Assembly (NCBI GenBank): GCA_003991915.1
Contig: RQTK01000168.1
Coordinates: 499,878 to 563,877, forward strand
Length of the DNA: 64,000 nucleotides
Direction of reading: 5' to 3'
Source: Elysia chlorotica
Taxonomy: Eukaryota; Mollusca; Gastropoda; Plakobranchidae
Shown here piece by piece: positions 1 to 10,700 of this stretch. The position numbers and the translations under genes are program-made. The stretch's first letter is position 1; each line of letters begins with the position of its first letter. Under the pieces are notes generated by a model. The model saw only the letters and a list, made by a program, of their open reading frames with translations, searched no databases and was not told the DNA's origin.

Positions 1-9
1 GAGAGAGAG

Positions 10-51
<42 letters not shown>
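1..51 (+). repeat. (GA)n microsatellite at left edge
   Basis: A nearly pure GA dinucleotide tract with one short AAAA interruption, truncated by the window edge. Confidence 0.95.
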
Positions 52-52
<1 letters not shown>

Positions 53-331
53 AGCTAGAACTGGCAACTACATTTCGCACAAAAAGGAAGGAATAAGAGC
101 AAGTTTATTGCAATCTAAGCGACACAAAAAGGCTTAATGCTACGATCAATATTATGACTGTATACTTGGGATAGGGCTTGAGTCTCGCCCCCCAGATGGC
201 GCCGTCTTAACCAAGAATGCAGTTTACGAATACGAGTGAGTGGACGAATGGAGGAAGAAGAATTTAGAGCGATGAAACAGGTGTACTCCTATAGCAGGTA
301 AAATGATGTGAGTCACCAATATCCTTCAACG

Positions 332-625
332 ATGGGGAGAGAGGGAGAGTGAGAGAGAGAGAGAGATAGAGAGAGAAAGAGAAAGAGAGAGAAAGAGAGA
401 TACAGACAGTCAGAGACATAAACAGAGGGGGGGGGGGCAGAGAGAAAGAGAGACAGACGGTGATAGACAGATAGTAGGGGAGGAGAAACAAAGTGAAAAT
501 AGAGAGACAGAGAGAGACAGTGAGAGGAGGAGAGAGAGAGACAGGCAGAGAGGGCAAGGAGGAGAAACACAGAGAGAGAGAGTGAGAGAGAGACAGAGAG
601 AGACAGACAGACAGACAGACATACA
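332..625 (+). repeat. Imperfect GA/GACA-rich low-complexity tract
   Basis: About 290 bases of GA with GACA, GGA and AAA interruptions and a G run at 427-437. Open frames here on the minus strand (leucine/serine-rich) are products of the repeat, not genes. It lies just downstream of the donor of the GTPase exon, so it is probably intronic in that gene. Confidence 0.9.
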
Positions 626-715
626 GAGACCACGACAACGGCAATAAAAAAAAAACGAACGCCTGTCAGTAATGTAGCTTCAGTGGTGTAGCAGGTAGCG
701 CGCATAACTACTCAC

Positions 716-896
716 CAACATAGTTGTCGAACGTTGTCGGGTTGTAATCCGTGGCGAACCCGAGGCATGCGAGTCGTCGGGCTAGACTGGTCTTGCCCAC
801 CATGGCGTCGCCCACGATGACACACTTGACGTTGGTTTTCTTCTCGTTCAGCATCTTGTAGCTGAGGTCTTTCTCCGGTTTGTTACACACACTCAT
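716..896 (-). CDS. Rho-family small GTPase, first coding exon (gene continues off left edge)
   Basis: Encodes 60 residues plus one base and ends at a GTGAGT donor at 715-710 (minus sense). After a 22-residue hydrophilic leader comes a beta strand (KCVIVGD) and a P-loop, GDAMVGKT (residues 29-36). It is followed by an effector loop YNPTTFDNY (51-59), whose FDNY is typical of Rac/Cdc42/RhoU-type Rho proteins. These bind GTP/GDP and control actin and polarity at membranes. The residues equal to Rac1 Gly12 and Ala13 are Ala31 and Met32, which is unusual for an active Rho switch. Switch II, the base-binding motifs and the prenylation tail must lie to the left of the window. An in-frame ATG at 935 would add 13 residues; I chose 896 because it gives a leader of ordinary length. 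The Rho family assignment is firm; the subfamily is open (RhoU/V-like or a divergent Rnd-like form). Confidence 0.8.
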
Positions 897-935
897 TTTG
901 TTCAGTTCTTTTAGTAGTGTGCTGGTCACGAACAC

Positions 936-3900
936 ACAATCAACACACAGGTAGTTAAATTGTTTGGCTCACGTTCTGAAGTTGATTTTTTTTTTAAATC
1001 TTCGTCTTACATTTATAATGAATGCACGTTTATGTTTGTGGGTTGTTTTTCCTTCACTCACAAATGACATTCACCACTTGAAATTGAATGTCTATTAGAC
1101 GTGACGTTTGCTTTGCTAATGGGACATTTGAATTGCAGTGTTCCCAAGTCATAAATATATTAAGTCCTCAGTAATGTTTGACGTCCCTTCATAGTGGAAA
1201 CATAGTTTAGAAGAGTAAGTAACATGCGGCCTTTCTATTATCAAGAGCTTTATTCTATATCATTTATAGCTGTTTAGGACTTCTAGACTACCAACTTAAA
1301 TGTAGGCCCTATAAGTGAGAAGTAATCGACTAGACTAAAATTAGTTTCAATGCTCTCAAATGGGGTAATTCTTCTCTTCCAGATCCCTTCCCAATTTATC
1401 ATACCACATATACACACACAAAAGCAAGTGATGGAAGACTACAGCAGTAAACTAATGAGAATACTAGATCTAGACATACACTGATTTAAACTTAGGCTTT
1501 CACTAATGTCTGTCTTTGAACTCGTAGAATAGCGGATAAAACCCCATCAAGAACATTAATTTCACATTCGTGAATCGAGTACAAGTCTCTAAAAGCCTGA
1601 AAAAATCATGAGTCAGGAAAATAAATCGATTATTATACGCAATCCCCTTCGGGATTAAAAAAAAATATAATCCTCGGGGCCAACCGGCTTGGCCGATTTT
1701 TATCTCGGACACAATATCGATGTTTCACTGTCAAGTCAAGTACTAGGCTCTCCCTGGCTGTCAGCGTGGGACGGCTGGGACCGACCTTGTCAAGCTCACA
1801 AGATTAGTAAACAAAATATCCAGATGAATTACGCATGTCAAACTTAATGGCATGATCTCATTCACAGATTTCAATCCAATCATAGATACTGAGATAGACT
1901 CTAGAGTCACCGCTGAGATAAGTCACGGTCTGTGGTTTTACTAAAAGAACCAGATCCAGATCCAGATATAGATCTAGAATACACAAACACAAACTACGAG
2001 AGGGGGTTGCCTAGACCCACAGTTTCGTCACAAAACAAACCTGCCCACCCGTATTTCGTGTGATCTTGATCTTAGCCCTCGTAATCTGGCATTCGGGTTT
2101 TCCTAGCGCCATAAATAGCTTTATGACTTAGGTTTGTCGCCTGCTGTATGCATGAGTAACCGTTTGCCTTTTTGGTGGGTTGCGAGGTGATTGCCAATGT
2201 TACAAATTCTGGGAGTGTAAAAATGTTGGAAGCTAAAAGTCGCCCACTGCGTTTTAATCTTCTTGATATTTTTATGTTAATGTACACTCAAAGAGACCCT
2301 TGCTTTAAATGCTTTAAGATATTCTACAAACGTAAGGAAAACCGGCAATAAGAGAATAACCTTAATTTTAAAAAAAGATACACTTTAGCAAAACCAAGAG
2401 AAAAAAAAAGGGGGGGGGGGCATATAAGGCCCAAGGAATTTAATAACTATCGGGCTCGGGGATTAAAATGTTGTTTTTTAAGTGAAAATATTACCATGTA
2501 TCATGAAACAAAATATTTTCTCGTATTTATTAAACACGTCTGAAAATGCGCATGTAGAATTCTGATTTCACAGGACCATTTCATGAAATGTCCTGGGCGC
2601 GGCCCTCACATAAAAATCATTGTTCATTGAGATTCCTGACCGCTAATGACTAGGCATCATACCGGGAACATTTATTACGATCGTGTAGGCTCGTTCTACT
2701 CTACGGGAATGTTCACTAGCTCTGGGCCAAAGAACGTTACAATTTAACTCCAATCTTGCCACTCCCCCTGTCATTGATTTCCCCTCGATTCATGCATCTG
2801 AAATAAATGCGTTCTTTTTTTATTATTATAATACTGTACAATCGTTGTTACGTTGATTGACTCAAGCCCATTTTGAAAGCAGGTGAATAATAGTGAATAG
2901 TGCTGTGACAAATAAGAAACCAAAGCATGGAAATTTGTAAACACTATGAAGATCCTAATAATTATATAAATGTATCAAAACAGTGAACCATAATGTGGTT
3001 TTCCACCTAGGCCTATTCCCGAAAATTAAGAAACCAAAGTATGGAAATTTGTAAACACTATGAAGATCCTAATAATTATATAAATGTATCAAAACAGTGA
3101 ACCATAATGTGGTTTTCCACCTATTCCCGAAAATTAAGAAACCAAAGTATGGAAATTTGTAAACACTAGGAAGATCCTAATAATTATATAAATGTATCAA
3201 AGCAGTGAACCATAAAGCGGTTTTCCACCTATTCCCTTTCTCTTCCCACTTTCTTTCGCAATAATCTAGATCTAATGATGTAATTCACTTATGTTTATTT
3301 TTTCTTCTAAACTCAGGCAATATTGATTTATTCACATAGAGCACAATGAGCGTTGTAATGCTATTCGTTAAAGACTTGTGCCATAATGTAGCCTACAAGC
3401 ACCGAGTCGAATGCAGACCAAAAACATAATTATATATAATGATCTAGTTTACAAAGGGGTTGTGGGCAGAAATCTCGGAGTCACTATCTTATAAATACCA
3501 TTCGTTACGAAGCCGTTTTCTCTACGGCATTAATTTTGCCCGAGGCCTCCCAAAATAACAGTTCAAGTCAAATTACAGAGATAAACGACTGGTGTACTGA
3601 GTCAGTTTGCATTGTTTCTGTGCGATCTGAGTGGGTATAAAAACTAGACCAAAATTGTTTTCTCAGTTTCCGACTCACTCTGTCTTAATTATGGGAACAT
3701 ATCATTTTAAAAAAAAAATAGAGATGGCCTAGATCTATAGGCCTACTTTCGTCGCTATATCATGGGAATGGTGGAACACTCCCAAGTCTTTTAGGAAAAA
3801 TTACGGTGAGGGAATCTAAGAGAAACACTTGCGATTAAGGGGTTCTCTCTCCGTTGAGTTTATACACACTCTCCGCTGAAAACAACAACACACAAACCTA

Positions 3901-4280
3901 ACCACAGTCCTAAAACTCAATCTAAAACAATTAATCTGGATCTAGATTGCCTTCTTTGACTTGGATCGTAGCTTGTCAATGCTGTGTCCATAAATCATAG
4001 CCCAGCATAGGCAATTTTATTAACAAAGGGAGACGGTCACAGTGGTGTGTCTATAGGACGCGTGATGGAAAAAAAAAGTTTCATTGTTTATCAAAATAAT
4101 ATCGTATAGAAATCTAGATCAGTGAATTTAACGACGATACTCACAGAATTCTACCATAAATCATTTCTATTGAACTAACCTCCTCTGAATCATATAAATA
4201 ATTATAACCCAGAGAAAGAAATGAAACAATGTACATTAGCATACAAAGCAAAAACACAGTGTAACTGCCGGTGAAAAAAA
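936..4280. other. Non-coding upstream region of the GTPase exon
   Basis: AT-rich sequence with no coding exon I can support. It contains an A/G-run at 2401-2420, the triple tandem repeat at 2914-3231, and scattered AGATCTAG clusters near 1940-1985. It may be 5' intron or upstream sequence of the Rho-like gene. Confidence 0.5.
2914..3231. repeat. Tandem repeat, three ~108-114 bp units
   Basis: Units start at 2914, 3028 and 3136, each opening with AAGAAACCAAAG and carrying TTTGTAAACACTA and TCCTAATAATTATATAAATG. The first unit holds an extra AGGCCT, so the period falls from 114 to 108. The copies differ at only a few positions, which suggests recent expansion. Confidence 0.93.
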
Positions 4281-4289
4281 ACCTTTGCA

Positions 4290-4720
4290 AAGATCTCCTG
4301 CTACTCCACCGCCTCCACGGTTTGGCATGTGAATGAATCGAGAACAGTACGCCCGAGAGCATAAAAGAGAGGTGTCCTCGTAGTTCACGACTTTGTGTGA
4401 ATCAGCCGCAGCGTGGAGGAGCTTGCTGGCGTGAGGCGATCGGAAGCCCCCGCTCACGTCATCTTCTCTTTCTTCGCTAGAACCAATCGTAATCTTAGAA
4501 AAATAATCTAATGAAAAAATAGCAATGCTGACGCCTCTAGTTATTTTTACACACCACTTACAAGCTGACGTTTACCAAGGTTTTCTTGCCTGAGGGGCGG
4601 AGCTACGGATCACAACGTTCTATTTTTAGAGCCACGCGGTCAAGAACTAGGTGAAAGAAACCAGAGACTGAGAAAACAGTCGATGGAGAAAACTGAGTGG
4701 CTCTGTGTCAGCATGAAGTC
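4290..4720. promoter_or_regulatory. Possible CpG-rich promoter/5' UTR segment
   Basis: A locally GC- and CpG-richer stretch within AT-rich DNA. It contains a CRE-like TGACGTGAG (minus sense, near 4452-4460) and a GC-box-like GGGGCGGAGC (near 4595-4604). Its position upstream of the Rho-like coding exon on the minus strand would fit a promoter or non-coding first exon. This is inference; no TATA box or transcript evidence was seen. Confidence 0.25.
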
Positions 4721-5061
4721 AGAGCCGAAGGCGATATCGGCTCCTTATCTCAATAAGTAGTCTAAAACTACAGAACAAGGAGACAGAGGGACAGATAACA
4801 AAAGAGTTTAAGATAGAAATAGTCGAGAGGGACAAGAGAGAGCGAGGGGAATAGAAAAAATAGGTGAGAGAGAGGCACGTAAGAGGCAGAGAGAGGCACG
4901 TGGGAGAGGAAGAGAGAGAGGGAGAGTGGGGGAGAAGAGGTCAATAATATTCCCTGGTAATAAAAATAATACTAGAAGGAAGAAAAATAGAAAGAAGGGA
5001 GGGAGAGAGAGCCTCGCTAGAAAGAAAGAAAGAAATGTAGAGAAGGGAGAAAGAGAGGAAC

Positions 5062-5062
<1 letters not shown>

Positions 5063-5102
<40 letters not shown>

Positions 5103-5118
5103 TGTGTGTGTGTGTGTA
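5063..5118 (+). repeat. (GA)n followed by (GT)n microsatellite
   Basis: About 38 bases of GA run directly into about 18 bases of GT. Confidence 0.95.
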
Positions 5119-6691
5119 TGTTTGTGAGTGAGAATCACTTCATATCATAGTGCATCCTATTTTTCAACAATTTTTAGTTCAGGAAAGTTCTTCAATACAA
5201 GGCCTGCTTACTAATAGTACTACATACTACATTAGAATTTGCTCTTAAAAAATAAAATATTGCAAGTCAGAACCCGGTACCTGATGTGATGTAGTCACGA
5301 GAATCTTTTTCCTCCCTTATTTTTAAGTGTTACAATTTTAAAACGACCATCTGCATACTTATTTATCATTTTATGTGATTTCAACTATTTTGATGCCATA
5401 AATTAATGTGATGGCAAGCTTTGTGTAGATTTTTTTCTTTATGATAGTCACCCCACAATGTGGTATTTACTTCATTCTCTTAAATTATTGTATCCATTCA
5501 CAATGTCAGGCAGTTGATTAATGTTGAGAGATTTTACTTAGACTGGCAATAGCAAGATGCAATCACAACATAATAATATTAATACTAATAATAGCCTCAG
5601 GCCATCCAGTGCCGGATTTAGGTTGCAGGAGAATACTGAACACTTTTTAACTTGAACAGGAACTTAATAAGTTCCAGATAATTGTATGCCCAACAACAAC
5701 AAAAGATCCCTGTTCCATTAGTTCGCGTAAGTTAGTTATGAATGCCTTGAAGGATCTGCACTCGCTTGATAATTTACTACAGGGTATTTGTAACCATACA
5801 CTGACCCAAACGGTATGAATACAATTACAAAATACAACCTGAGCAGAGATGAGTTGGGTCTTTTCTCATCAGAAATGGCACTCTCCACAGATAACTACTT
5901 TGCAAGTCCCATCCATATGCTAAAAAAAACAACAATCAGGAATAAAAACGAATTTTGCCATATAATGCATAGTCCAATGCCAGCGGCGTCAAGCATTCCA
6001 ACACTATATAAACCCAATAGCAATGATCTCATAATCAAATGATGAAAATGCCAGAAGAATAAACATAGAAAACACGGTCAACATACAAATAAGGACAGAG
6101 AAACAGAAATAACAAACGCTTAAACGTATAAAAGTAGAAAGGATTTAATTTCTTTGCAATTTTATTCACAACAGCAGATTTCATTTATACAATCTGAACA
6201 ATTATAAACCAGGAAGACACATTTAAAGCAAGAAGAGTCATACCTGCTCAAATAATGCAGTTTAAAAACCAATCAAATAAAACAACAACAAAACAAAACA
6301 AAGAAAATTAAAAAATAATTTGCTGTAAGACAAGTTTAAAGATATGGTTTGTTCTTAAGCAAAAGATTAAACATGAAAGTGAAAAATGAAATACATTTAT
6401 GACTGAATTGCGTACAATATGTACCTAAATATATTGTTTACGTTTATATTAAACAAAACTTGCTCTTTTTTATGTACTACATGTATTAAAAACAGCACAA
6501 TAGTTAAATAAAGATTTGAAATAAGTGATTTCTCTCATTTAATTTTGTTATGACTCAATTAACTCAACCGGTAGGAATGATCAGCAGTTCCGTTTAAATG
6601 AAGGTTTAAGACGTTTGAGCATGATTACCTTGGCTTCAAAGGTCAATCTTCATGTTCTGATTATTTGCACTGACTTTTTACAAAGCACCAT

Positions 6692-6925
6692 GTTGTTGTT
6701 GAGTTGATTTAATATCCAACGTCAGCACTATATAGGATATATTGTGGACGGGCCCCAAAACTGACGTCTGACCACACACAAGAGGGATAACATGACTCCT
6801 GTCTCAGCAGGTCATATTAAACTGAAACGGACCCAACCAGTAGGGGATGAAATCGCCAGGGCTCGAACCAGGGACCTCCTGCGTCGAAAGCCGATGTTGT
6901 ATCCCAGGGCTTGAGCCCCCCCTCC
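6692..6925 (-). mobile_element. tRNA-derived SINE
   Basis: Read on the minus strand, the right end is a decayed tRNA-like head with a B-box match GGTTCGAGCCC. A core containing CTGGTTGGGTC and TGACCTGCTGAGACAGGAGT follows, and the tail is TAGTGCTGACGTTGGATATT. The same core and tail recur near 28.4, 39.9, 47.8 and 59.1 kb, so this is an interspersed family. Confidence 0.75.
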
Positions 6926-7174
6926 TTCCACAGAGCACCATACGGAAAATCTTTTACCAAATTTGGTATTGCCTTTATAAACCAACTGATTAATTGCAGT
7001 AGTGGAAATCATTAAAGTGAAAATTAATTCCAGAAGTTTGATATAGGAGTATAAAATAAGGACATTATGAGCTTATATTTTAATATTACAGTTTACACTG
7101 AAAGTATATTTTTCAACAGATTTTTTATAAATAGCTAGGCAAATGGACAAAGAAAAGCCAACCTTCTCAGATCG

Positions 7175-7180
7175 TTTATT
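7175..7180 (-). terminator. Candidate ZNF106 polyadenylation signal
   Basis: AATAAA on the minus strand about 460 bases past the ZNF106 stop codon. It is the nearest convincing hexamer I noticed; actual use is not shown. Confidence 0.3.
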
Positions 7181-7642
7181 CCATCATATCTGTAAATGTT
7201 GATACAGGCGATAAATAGATGAAATGCATGTATAACTTTTTGTTGTTGTTTCCTTTAAAATGTTTCAATGATTATTAAATTTTATGCAAGTGAAAGATAT
7301 CACAATTTTACTTAGGTGCATGAAAACTAAATTTATCACCTAATTCTTTTTGTGGAATTCTTCTAACAGTGTAAATATGTAATAAAGATTCAAAGATTGG
7401 AATAAAAAATATTTATAGACAAAATATGTTTTTTGTCAACAAAAATACTGATTCAAATTACCCTGAATGTGAAACCATAATGTTTTTAGAATATCCATTA
7501 TACCTAGGAAAACAAAAACGTCAACACGTAATAATATTGGTAAATTAGAAACTGATTACAATGTCTACAAATTCGAAAACTGAGAAAAGTTATTAAGTAG
7601 CAACTAAACCAGCTTGAAATATTATAGAGGATTCCATCCACA

Positions 7643-7750
7643 TCAGTTTATAACAGTTGGGGTCTCTTTAGAATTGATGAAGTGTTGTTTTTGCTGCTGG
7701 TGCCACAGAAGATGCTTGCCGTGGCCAAAGTTGAGATTGCATGATGGCTC
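7643..7750 (-). CDS. ZNF106: ZNF106 exon 23 (C-terminal C2H2 finger and stop)
   Basis: Residues 2218-2252 plus TGA. With the cysteine from exon 22, the spacing is C-X4-C-X12-H-X5-H, with Phe and Leu at the usual core positions (CNLNFGHGKHLLWH). Acceptor CCAAG at 7755-7751. Vertebrate ZNF106 also ends in C2H2 fingers. Confidence 0.8.
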   Translation of the reverse strand, partial: EPSCNLNFGHGKHLLWHQQQKQHFINSKETPTVIN

Positions 7751-10700
7751 CTTGGTATAAAATAAATATAAAAAAAATTACTACATGTTTATGCAAATTA
7801 TTTATCAAAGCAGAACAAAATCATCAATAACATTGAACACCCCCACCCCCTAAAAAACCCAACAAAAAACCAACAACAACAAAACCAACAAAAAAACAAT
7901 ACGATTTTTGGCAATCATAGATTTACCTTTTGCAAGTCTTAACTTTTGTGTATTTTGATTATTATTTTCTCTTCACAGAAAGGCTACGTTTAAACTCTTA
8001 TTTACCAACCATAAGACAGGACAAGTTGATTAAGAATCTATGTCTCGGATGAAAACTAAAAATTTATTAAATTTCATAAGAAAAGTGTTAACTTAAACCT
8101 TAAATACCTGAAAACTCAAAGACGCAACTAAACAAATCTTTATCATTAAAAAAAAAAACAACCAAAAAACTAACTCACAGGACATCTGTTTTGTGCATCA
8201 ATGTTGAAATCAATGACATCCACAATTCCATCCATATTGCCAGTGATAAGCTAGGGAGAAATAAAGGATTTTTCTTCCATAAACGATTGGTTTAACCTTG
8301 AAAAAAAAAATGAAGACTAACGTTTATGAAAGACAATTTACCATTGAATAGAGAATCAATGCCTGCATAAGGGTGTGTTAAATCTGATGCATTGACGTGA
8401 AATACGCAGCAAAGAAACTAAAATTTTGTCCATGTTCATTTAATACCAACTGGAGTTAATGTTCTCAAAAATGAATACCTTGTGCATAAACATACAGTCT
8501 GAAATTAATTTTGACTGAAACCTTTGGATCAAGAATTTGCATAACTTTATAAGCAATCCCCTAGGTAAAGAGAAATTGAAGCAGTGTGGAAATTGTTTTA
8601 ATATCTAATTGAGGCTTGTAAATTAAGTTGGTTTTATTAAACAACAAAAACAACAAACAAAGCAAGAACAATAAAGGAACTGCAGTATAGGTCCATGTTC
8701 AAGAGTGAGTTTGCCTTATGATTTTGATGTATCAGAGCACAGATAGTCTTTTTGTAACAGTAAAAACAGACAACAGACATTAACTGCATCCTTGCCTCGT
8801 CCCAAACAATTTTTTTAAATTAAAAAAAAATATTTCAAGCCTCATACGATAAGGTAAAGTTTTTTGGATGTGTTGAACAAATATAACATGTATCTGATAT
8901 ATCACCACCCTTACCTTATTGTTAATCACAATGATCTTTGAAATAGCACCTTTACCAGCACCATAATTTACTTGAACAAGTTGATGAGTCTGAAAAAAAC
9001 ATTTACACATTAATCATATATATATATATATATCTTTTTAATACTTTTTTGAAGATAACAAAACTCAAAATTTTATATAAGAATCTTCATAACCAAGAAA
9101 TGATGTTTATATAGCAAAACAGAACAATGATTTATTTTTGTGACAAAAATCCCTTCAAACTGTAAAACTAGGAGCTTGTTATCACATGAGAAGTTTCAGT
9201 TTGTGAGGTTTATGAACAAGCATTACTGTCCGCTTATTATTGTTTTTAACTTTGCCGTGACGTGCACTTTATAAAATCTGCACATCAAGATCCTGAGGAA
9301 CTTGAAAATAGTGAATCTCTATTTGGAATAAAGAGTTTAAAGTACACAAACTCACACACAAAGATGCTCACCTTTGTATCAAAACAGCGAACCAAATTGT
9401 CTTCGCCAGCTGTCAGCAAGTAAGTTTTATGCAAATGAATAGCCTTGACTCCCTTATGGTTTTTGTAGACATGCTCAATGGTGGTTGTCTGAGAGAGGAC
9501 AGAGGGAAGGGGACAAAAAATTAAGCGAGGTAGATTTTAAGCACTAGACGGAAAAATATACACAACAAAAAAACAGGACGCGTATGAGACAGGGCTAAAT
9601 GAACTTTTCTTGAGTCTTCATTGATTTTGTGTTGTATTTAGATTCTATCTTAAATGCTTGGTCTATTGTTTTATCTTGCTGTGTGTTTTTGGCAACCGTG
9701 TCGATTTTTTTGTTTGTTAGTTCTTTGTTTAACTTTCCAACAAGGTAACTACAGCAGCGGTTGCCAATAAATTTGCCACCATGATAGTCTTGTTTGTCTA
9801 TTTTAGGTCTGTCTATTACTGACTGTAGAGCTTTCATAACTGGTCCTCTGCTTTTATTTCTGTGCTCCTTTATATTTCGTACCTTATTCTTTTACATCCA
9901 AGAATTCTTTTCAAACTTTCTGTTTTCTATTCTCTGGACCCCTTCATCACATAAAAGATACGCATTTTTATATACTGTTTTTCTTCAATTAGAAGCATAG
10001 CTTTATCGCACCTTTGTCCTTAGTATTAATTTTTTGTTTGACCATATAATTACATATTTCCTTCACCACAGTATTAAAAAAACAACCATATATTTACTCA
10101 AACCGCACAATAGGCTCCTGTAAGTAAATTTCATGAACGTCTGCAACTAATTTTTAACAAAATGCAAATATAGGTACTGGTTTAAAAAAAATACTGTAAG
10201 ATGTTTATCAGTCTCTGTAACATTCAAATTACTGATAATTTAACAGTGCAGAGATCACAAGTGTCTATTTAACAAAGTGTGCGTATTAAAGGTTGAGATA
10301 CATACACATTTTGTTAAAATTAAATGAAGGGCCAAACTATATGATGGACATTAAGTGGATGGTGGATGTAACTCACATGTAAATTTTGCTCAAGCACTGT
10401 TCCATCCATAGAGCAGCTAAACACTGAAGACTTGTCCACCTGATTCAAAACAAAGACAAAGACATAGGTTTTACAAACTTGTGTAGTCAGCCAAAACATG
10501 CAGGGCCAAAAAATTATATGCATTGATAGTCTTAAAAAAAATGTTTTTTAATAACAAAAGGGTGTGTCTATAAGATTTCTATTTTCATTTAAACTTTTAC
10601 AAAAAAATGTATATATTAGTTCTTTCATGAACTAGGATAACATATGGAATGAACATAAGACGACACCAAAAGGGTTCTATCTACATGTATTTTTTAAAAT

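Larger units (their letters stand above)
4481..7640. other. Intergenic region between the GTPase gene and ZNF106 3' end
   Basis: Holds a (GA)n-(GT)n microsatellite at 5063-5118, a SINE at 6692-6925 and otherwise AT-rich sequence. Open frames here are short and lack splice context or family resemblance. Confidence 0.6.

Noticed and set aside
264..705. Leucine/serine-rich open frames on the minus strand
   Set aside because: Produced entirely by the GA/CT repeat; no motif, splice context or family match.
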